Shown here: positions 34,701 through 38,941 of the stretch, one piece after another
Numbering within the stretch: position 1 is the first letter of the stretch
Layout: every line of letters begins with the position of its first letter
Source: UBA1231 sp045123185
Lineage (GTDB): Bacteria > Bacillota_I > Bacilli_A > ML615J-28 > CAG-313
Reading direction: 5' to 3'
NCBI GenBank assembly: GCA_045123185.1
Contig: JBGVIL010000145.1
Coordinates: 1 to 38,941, forward strand
DNA: 38,941 nt
Program-made: the position numbers and the translations under genes
Notes under the pieces: generated by a model
Told to the model about the DNA's origin: nothing
The model's database searches: none
What the model saw: only the letters and a program-made list of their open reading frames with translations

Positions 34701-36548
34701 TTCACCGTCACAAACGAACCCTAATTCAGTAATACTTTTAATTTTTTGACTATTACAATAAACTAAATCAAAGTGATTTTCATTTTTATATTTACTTAAA
34801 TATAAATTTTTCATCGTCTTCAATAGATCATTATTTGTTAAATAAAAATCATTACTTTTACTGACAATGTACTTTATTTCTTCGTTTGTTTGCTTATCAA
34901 TACACTTATATATAATTTCTTGTGAATCATTAAAACAACAATTTTCTACATATGTTTTAGGTATTGTTCCAATCATAATGGAAACATCAGATATAACAAT
35001 ATTATTTTGATTAGATATTTTAGTAAAATCTAGCACTATTTGATTTATATTTTCTACTCCTGATTTGATTGTAAATGGAATTAGTACTTTTTGCCATATA
35101 TTAGAAAATGTATTATTTAAATAACATTTTTCTGTAATACTACTATCTTCACTTATAATATTCAACTTAACATCTGGATTATTATAAATAGGTTTTTCTG
35201 ATTTCAACCAAAATTTTAAATAAAAATCTTCAATATAAGAATATTGTGTTTCTGGTTCTCTTTTAAATTTATCTATAAATTCCTGAAACAATGTTTCATT
35301 TTCTTTTGTGATAGATAAGATTCCTGTTTCTATTAATCTATCGTGTTGATTGTTAATTACTGTACTATATGAAGACTTATTATCTAAAATTTTCCAGTAC
35401 TTACCTTTTTGTAATTCATAATAATTACCACTATTATCTTTTTCTAATATTCCAATAATTAAGCCTTTATCATCGTAAAAGTAAACAATTGTTATTCCGG
35501 TTGTTCCTATTTCTTCTGTGTAACCTTCATAATATAAATAACTCACATTAGATTTTACATATGCATTTAACATGTCATAAGATACGTCTACTATTTGTTT
35601 TTCATTTGATACATATTGGTCGTCACATAAATATTCATTATTAGAAATATACTTTTTGTTAACTGTTTTACTTTTTGATACATATTTTCTAAATGTTCCA
35701 ATATTAATACTTTGTAATTGGTATAATCCAATTCCTAACTTATAAACATAATTGAATTTAAATCCTTGATTACTTGTTACATCAACCACATATTTTAATT
35801 TGTTCTCATAATAATATTTTTTTAGATCATAATACTTACCTGAATGATATTTAATTAAAGAACATATTTGATTTTCTGAATTATATTTAATTAAATACTT
35901 ACTTGGTGATTCACTATAGTTTACACTTATCGGCAAATCATTAGAATAACTAATATTTATTGACTTATCTGGACTACGATTATCATATATTTTTAAAATA
36001 TATCCATCAAATACATTTAAACTTTCACAGACAATAATTTCTTTATAAGTATTAGGGTGTCCATTAGAAGTAAATCTACTTATATATCCATTATTATCAA
36101 AAACTATATAATTTTTTGTATTATCACCTAAAGAGTAGAAGGCATTATTATAATTTGTCAAAAAATAACCTAATCCTAAACTATCAACATATGTCTTAAC
36201 ATCATCATTTATTTTATATTCTATGAACCTATAAATATTCCAATAATTATCGATATATACATAATCACCTACATTGAATCCTTCTAGATTATATTCAGAT
36301 TTATAAGGAAATACTTGTTGTTCAAAATTAAATTTCCAACCATTGCCAAATCCTATTTTTCTATCTGGAAAATATCTACTTACATTTTGTGAATTATAAC
36401 ATAATGATAAATCAATCTTAAAGTTTCCTTGACCAATTGATAATAATGGATGTTCATAAATCATTCTTCCTGTAACAATATTATTTTTTACGAAATCATC
36501 ATTAGAATTATATAGATTTTCTTTTTGGTTTATTGTATTGTATATCAT
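31770..36548 (-). CDS. YD-repeat (RHS-type) protein with C-terminal HEWGH metallopeptidase-like domain
   Basis: 1592 residues when started at MIYNTINQ, whose ATG is one base after the Mur-ligase stop with GGTGGG upstream. The N-terminal 90 residues resemble the entry of RHS shells (VTGRMIYEHPLLSIGQGNFKI, FGNGWKFNFEQQV). A long central part has degenerate YD repeats (YEYDSYWNLLSI, YTYDDYNRLIQE, YEYDSCGNLLKV). The RHS core ends at about 1409 with GLFYCKSRYYSPELCRWISPDD and INYIDPDGH. The last 183 residues form a distinct tip: a hydrophobic segment, then HEWGH near 1519 followed by PWEITADLLG, a plausible gluzincin-like zinc site (HExxH plus Glu). No signal peptide is visible, so export would need another route. 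Probably a polymorphic toxin-like or surface protein. Confidence 0.9.
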   Translation of the reverse strand: MIYNTINQKENLYNSNDDFVKNNIVTGRMIYEHPLLSIGQGNFKIDLSLCYNSQNVSRYFPDRKIGFGNGWKFNFEQQVFPYKSEYNLEGFNVGDYVYIDNYWNIYRFIEYKINDDVKTYVDSLGLGYFLTNYNNAFYSLGDNTKNYIVFDNNGYISRFTSNGHPNTYKEIIVCESLNVFDGYILKIYDNRSPDKSINISYSNDLPISVNYSESPSKYLIKYNSENQICSLIKYHSGKYYDLKKYYYENKLKYVVDVTSNQGFKFNYVYKLGIGLYQLQSINIGTFRKYVSKSKTVNKKYISNNEYLCDDQYVSNEKQIVDVSYDMLNAYVKSNVSYLYYEGYTEEIGTTGITIVYFYDDKGLIIGILEKDNSGNYYELQKGKYWKILDNKSSYSTVINNQHDRLIETGILSITKENETLFQEFIDKFKREPETQYSYIEDFYLKFWLKSEKPIYNNPDVKLNIISEDSSITEKCYLNNTFSNIWQKVLIPFTIKSGVENINQIVLDFTKISNQNNIVISDVSIMIGTIPKTYVENCCFNDSQEIIYKCIDKQTNEEIKYIVSKSNDFYLTNNDLLKTMKNLYLSKYKNENHFDLVYCNSQKIKSITELGFVCDGEEKYFNYSNKFNFDIISKERMSSELWLINVLNYNYDYDEQMFEHYLISETYVQNIHQDDEALNKVTAEKLVTETYFNGLIKSKIDNYGVKTIYEYDSYWNLLSIKAIDTKQENINMSTVIEYEYENLVEKYRTVPKIVKQNGIEVENSYDPIYYTLTSQKIGNLITTYNYVQPLNNLSKISFYGQDDNPHNIINICYDGFCNLKNIHDYSFEYGFSYDYLNECIQVYKNKECVKQAVNKDKYSICTNNKKNTNEIIKDKYGNISKIINNNKVTVYKYQYDDLGITNDQNNSEEQQTFNYSPMCGELVKIINENNSYEILRDNDGNTIGFLYKDLITNNLSEITYYGNVERQHTLIKEYMDNFDSYYLKEYKTDKDGLNLPNKRITELTFKKESDTRFNVKYNYEYDNLLTTIKRKNHSEGINTSYVRNFNNGCLSSTSYGTILSLDNNENYDQSNLTETLHYDTINKNGNIVKITKNGSEFRFNESHNSLSALKHNIDSYVMYTYDDYNRLIQEKTNLNDIKNYEYDSCGNLLKVSSNDNVKEFENTLDHCNSVTINGIKKNILYDQYGNIIKYGDVEYTYNNLNQLITTKYIKDNCEMVCDYYYDYNGRRNRKVISRITNNIKNEIYDYYYYYNGNQLMAMYRYNHETNSTIYFHYFYDNFGLCGLDHNGNYYGIILDSLGNVSKIVDHDRVIIDYSYDAYGNFTCELVTGENDYNNIFYSVIKELNVFTYRGYQYDEETGLFYCKSRYYSPELCRWISPDDIEYLDPESVNGLNLYCYCFNDPINYIDPDGHFPWLILAALLFTPVGGVALQVASSTLSYAGMTVASIFDKDIRNDMKAIGWNPFNKDENIVVKSNKVSFYRGVPVFRTSGSSVSFMCILLTKNGFKGSSGHYWTPEDILKHEWGHSIQQMTYGLIPYLVNIGIPSAFIDNSDDAPWEITADLLGCVDRNYNSDDIKQGWNYFSWGRLIGPFWWW

Positions 36549-36549
36549 A

Positions 36550-37914
36550 TTAATCCCACCCCAATTCATGAATAATTTTCTTCACTGACTCTAAATCAGA
36601 AAAATGTTTAATCCCATTTGCTGTATAACAACTAATATTTCTATTTCCTCTTCCACTAATAAAAATTACATCTCCCGGAACTGAATTTAAGATTGCCTTT
36701 TTTATTGCTTCAAATCTATTTAAAATGATCTCTGATTTTACTAAAGGACCTAAATAATTTTGAAGTTCGATGCATATACTCTCAACAGTTTCACTTGCAT
36801 TATCATTTTCTGTCAAATAAACATAATCGCTATATTTTTTAACTAAATCCATAGCATATTTTCTTGAATTTGATCTTTCTTCAATGAATTTTTTACTATT
36901 TATTTTTTCATCCCAATCTTTATAGTTTGTTCCAATTGATCCTGTAACAACATGTATGTTATTTATTAATTTATTTTTTTGGTAGTTTTGTAATACTTCA
37001 AGAGTAGGCGTTAAAAATAAATCAATCATTATCGTTCTGCCTGACGCTTTAACCGTCTCAACTCTTCCTGGAATTTTTACATCAAAAAGAAATCTTTTAA
37101 TTTGTTTAATGTTTAACATATTCAATACCTTCATTACTGAAATAAATCCCAAAATATTAAGGGCATTATGTGGCATTAATATATTTGTATTTAATGTTAT
37201 TTCTTGATTGTCAATAGTAAATAACATATTTAAACCATCAAGCGACGATATAAGTTCTTTAAGTAAACAATTTATTTCTTCTTTTGGTACACACTTTACT
37301 TTACTAATATGTTCTGTGCTATAAACAAATTTATTTAAACTATTACAATTTTTTAATTCATAATATAAGTCTCTAGACATATCCTGTAAACCTATAATAC
37401 ATTTGCATTTTGAATTACTAGACAATCTTTCAAAAAATGATTTTTTTAATTTTATATATTCTTCTTCTGTATACATTTCAGTATTATGTTTAGGGTTAAC
37501 ATTTGTAATTAAACAAACATCAAAATCAATATCATCGATGATTCCCCTTTCTAAAGTAGTTTCGTTTATTTCCATAACAATAAAATCTGTATCATAAATT
37601 TCTGAATCAACAACAAGCTTATATAAATCATCTTTTCTCTTAAGTGGTGTTTCACTGAAACCTTTTTTTATTTGAAAACTTTTTGGAGAGTCGATTTCAC
37701 AATTACTATATAGTACTGATTTATAACCTAAAAACTTTAAGTAATTATGAATTAGATAGCAAACTGTAGACTTACCTCTACTTCCTGTAATTCCAATTAT
37801 CTTTACATTTTTTTGTTTATTATATTTTTGTTGTTTTATTCCTTGATTATTAAAATAATAATTTGAGTTATTAATCTTACTTTTAAGCTTTTCTTTTAAA
37901 TCATTTAGTTTCAT
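36550..37914 (-). CDS. Mur-ligase family protein lacking the N-terminal UDP-binding domain
   Basis: 454 residues from ATG preceded by AAGGAG. The P-loop GITGSRGKST lies at 41-50, so almost no room remains for the first domain found in true MurC-F. The central domain has MEINETTLERG and LITNVNPKHNTEMYTEEEY, where MurE has TNLTRDHLDYH. The third domain begins with PGRVETV, lacks the usual DYAHTP (here DLFLTP), and ends with ISGRGNR in place of GKGHE. ATP-dependent peptide-bond formation on an unknown substrate is the best guess (MurE-, CapB/PgsB- or cyanophycin-ligase-like). Its place between a phage-tail-like gene and an RHS gene is not that of a cell-wall housekeeping enzyme. Confidence 0.85.
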   Translation of the reverse strand: MKLNDLKEKLKSKINNSNYYFNNQGIKQQKYNKQKNVKIIGITGSRGKSTVCYLIHNYLKFLGYKSVLYSNCEIDSPKSFQIKKGFSETPLKRKDDLYKLVVDSEIYDTDFIVMEINETTLERGIIDDIDFDVCLITNVNPKHNTEMYTEEEYIKLKKSFFERLSSNSKCKCIIGLQDMSRDLYYELKNCNSLNKFVYSTEHISKVKCVPKEEINCLLKELISSLDGLNMLFTIDNQEITLNTNILMPHNALNILGFISVMKVLNMLNIKQIKRFLFDVKIPGRVETVKASGRTIMIDLFLTPTLEVLQNYQKNKLINNIHVVTGSIGTNYKDWDEKINSKKFIEERSNSRKYAMDLVKKYSDYVYLTENDNASETVESICIELQNYLGPLVKSEIILNRFEAIKKAILNSVPGDVIFISGRGNRNISCYTANGIKHFSDLESVKKIIHELGWD

Positions 37915-37924
37915 ATTATTCTCC

Positions 37925-38428
37925 TTAATCAATTATTGTTTCAGAATTTTTAGTATATGTGATGACATAAGGGATTTCTCCAATTTTAAATTGGGAAATT
38001 TGATCATAAATAGATATTAATAACTCTATTTGAAAATTTCCAATATTTTCAGTTAATTCTTCAAAATTACTAACAGGATTAATATATATATAATAATTAG
38101 TATCATCTAATTTATTTATTGTATAATTAACATACTGATTATATTCAGTTTCAATCATAACATAACATTTTCTAAATGATGTAATATTAATTTCTGTTGT
38201 ATTATTTTCATCGAACCATGAGTCTTCTTCTGAACTAATTTTAAAACCTTGTACTAATGCCTTCAAATTTTCAGCATTTAATGCGAATCCCTCTTCATAC
38301 ACTTGACCTTCATCTTTATACATTTCTACTTCAAGACTAATAATATCTCCATACTCATCCTTATTAGTCTTTATCACATTTAAAATACTTCTATTTGGAT
38401 TTTCTACATTTCTATTTTTAATTTCCAT
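37925..38428 (-). CDS. Small phage-tail-like protein, first gene of the RHS operon
   Basis: 167 residues, acidic, no signal. The N-terminal pattern NRNVENPNRSILNVIKTN, then ISLEVEMYKDEGQVYEEGFALNAENL, resembles the opening of phage tail/baseplate and fibre-associated proteins (...EGTPLNAENLN). The rest is unrecognised. RBS AGGAGG before ATG. It may be an adaptor or cap for the RHS protein (inference). Ten bases separate its stop from the Mur-ligase start. Confidence 0.7.
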   Translation of the reverse strand: MEIKNRNVENPNRSILNVIKTNKDEYGDIISLEVEMYKDEGQVYEEGFALNAENLKALVQGFKISSEEDSWFDENNTTEINITSFRKCYVMIETEYNQYVNYTINKLDDTNYYIYINPVSNFEELTENIGNFQIELLISIYDQISQFKIGEIPYVITYTKNSETIID

Positions 38429-38488
38429 TGTTTTTTCCTCCTAATTTTTTTATTTAATATTAAAAATGTTGAATGTTTTTTCTCTTAA

Positions 38489-38527
38489 CTATCCATGTTC
38501 ATATTTAAATATTATTATTTTTCCCAT
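38489..38527 (-). CDS. Twelve-residue ORF with strong RBS in the leader of the RHS operon
   Basis: GAAGGAGG lies 8 bases before an ATG that opens MGKIIIFKYEHG and stops. It is 60 bases upstream of the first operon gene. It may be a leader peptide or the remains of a lost gene. Confidence 0.35.
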   Translation of the reverse strand: MGKIIIFKYEHG

Positions 38528-38610
38528 AAAAATTGCCTCCTTCACCTATTAACACGTAAAAAAAAGCAATTTAACAACCAAAAAAGAAAATTTTTTTAAA
38601 TTTTTTTTAT

Positions 38611-38645
38611 AAAAAAAAGAAACTGACAAATTGTCAGTTTCTTTT
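38611..38645 (-). terminator. Terminator-like hairpin before the MITE-like element
   Basis: A 14-bp self-complementary stem (38615-38628 with 38632-38645) with a short loop, followed on the minus strand by eight T. It may serve a gene beyond the right edge, or shield the RHS operon from outside transcription. Confidence 0.75.
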
Positions 38646-38741
38646 AATGATTATATAAATTAGTTTAGGGTCTATGTATACCTATAAAGAACTTTAGGGT
38701 CTCCCTATACTTCTTTATAGGTATTTTTTAATATAAAAAAA

Positions 38742-38789
38742 GTAACTCCTGCTATAATGTAATTGCGAACACACACAGAAAGGAGTTAC
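38742..38789 (+). promoter_or_regulatory. Inverted repeat masking the ribosome binding site in outside transcripts
   Basis: GTAACTCCT (38742-38750) is perfectly complementary to AGGAGTTAC (38781-38789), which carries the Shine-Dalgarno. The left arm lies upstream of the likely start of the element's own transcript, so only readthrough RNA from outside would fold and hide the site. This matches fold-back inhibition known from several insertion sequences. Confidence 0.65.
38750..38758 (+). promoter_or_regulatory. Extended -10 promoter inside the MITE-like element
   Basis: TGCTATAAT: a perfect -10 with TGn. The -35 region is only AATATA. Transcription would start near 38765. Confidence 0.6.
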
Positions 38790-38849
38790 ATGAATAATGA
38801 TACCATAAATATAGACATTCCTATAAAAGGGGACTCTAAACGTAAGTAA
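38790..38849 (+). pseudogene. 19-residue ORF, probable 5' remnant of a transposase
   Basis: AAAGGAG lies 4 bases before ATG; the frame reads MNNDTINIDIPIKGDSKRK and stops. Promoter, RBS and an outside-transcript hairpin are what a transposase gene start has; the body is missing. It could also be an ORF kept by the element, but nothing shows a function. Confidence 0.45.
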
Positions 38850-38892
38850 TCTTATGCTTATATTATATCATTTAATATGTGTGTTTGTAAAG

Positions 38893-38924
38893 AAAAATCC
38901 GACCATTTCTAGTCGGATTTTTTT
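38893..38924 (+). terminator. Terminator inside the MITE-like element
   Basis: An 11-bp perfect stem (38893-38903 with 38912-38922, 8-base loop) ending in a run of T to 38924, immediately before the right inverted repeat. Confidence 0.85.
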
Positions 38925-38941
38925 GACCCTAAAGTTCTTTA

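Larger units (their letters stand above)
38664..38941. mobile_element. MITE-like / IS-derived element (right end beyond the window)
   Basis: Perfect inverted repeats of 17 bases (38685-38701 and 38925-38941) run to the window edge and probably continue outward (TTTAGGGTCTATGTATACC at 38664-38682). A second internal pair ACCTATAAAGAA / TTCTTTATAGGT (38680-38691 and 38711-38722) and a direct repeat TTTAGGGTCT (38664 and 38693) enrich the left end. The inside holds an extended -10 promoter, a ribosome binding site with a 19-codon ORF, and a terminator: the pattern of a transposon with its transposase deleted. The family is not identified. Confidence 0.7.

Noticed and set aside
38430..38620. Promoter of the RHS operon (TTGTTA upstream of TGTTAA)
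   Set aside because: The -35 is fair, but no acceptable -10 lies at 16-18 bases, so no promoter is claimed.
1..38941. Use of TGA as tryptophan (Mycoplasma code)
   Set aside because: Large conserved proteins are full length with standard stops, and their tryptophans are TGG, so no evidence for code 4 was seen.

Overview
The window is AT-rich bacterial DNA, and gene content and order point to Bacillota. rpsB-tsf-pyrH-frr, trmFO-xerC, the mutM/coaE-dnaB-dnaI-thrS block and yqeG-yqeH-yqeK-rsfS all follow Bacillus-like order. DnaB/DnaI are the Firmicutes replication loaders, thrS has a T-box, and there is a SigK-like sigma factor. Strong AT bias, lost intermediate genes, fused genes and BspA/DUF5011/RHS-type surface proteins suggest a gut lineage near Erysipelotrichia or the RF39/RFN20-type Bacilli (inference). 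All large genes read through with the standard bacterial code, and Trp is TGG. Almost everything is on the minus strand; the only large plus-strand gene is the sigma factor at 23017.

Layout. 90-5431: the rpsB-tsf-pyrH-frr translation operon, with a promoter and a structured leader, followed by a membrane protein with a zinc ribbon, a degenerate TIR-like region and BspA repeats. 5516-8805: trmFO, a XerC/CodV-like recombinase and a dUTPase-acetyltransferase fusion, with overlapping ends, from one promoter. 8823-11685: a signal-less three-LysM protein and T-box controlled thrS. 11704-19432: an operon of MutM-CoaE fusion, a small unknown, dnaB, dnaI and three secreted proteins lodged between dnaI and thrS. 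19444-22996: yqeG-yqeH-yqeK-rsfS and a DUF1295 membrane protein; aroE, yhbY and nadD, which usually sit in this block, are missing. 23017-25707: the SigK-like factor, converging on a secreted, membrane-anchored cohesin/Ig-like protein, and a Dabb protein. 26013-29702: a heterodimeric ABC exporter with one degenerate ATP site.

29703-31337 has no long gene. It holds scattered terminators, an inverted repeat, short repeats, three very small or broken ORFs and one promoter-to-terminator unit. It looks like the remains of a mobile element. 31338-38428 is an accessory operon: a phage-tail-like small protein, a Mur-ligase-like enzyme without the usual N-terminal domain, a 1592-residue YD-repeat (RHS-type) protein with a HEWGH metallopeptidase-like tip, and a lipoprotein. 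The window ends in a MITE-like element (about 38664-38941+) with perfect inverted repeats running off the edge. It contains a promoter, a 19-codon ORF whose ribosome binding site can be masked by outside transcripts, and a terminator.

The strongest candidates for something new are the Mur-ligase/RHS/tail-protein operon, the membrane TIR-like/BspA protein, and the two gene fusions (dUTPase-GNAT and MutM-CoaE). Starts were corrected where a ribosome binding site or a stop-start junction favoured an internal codon.
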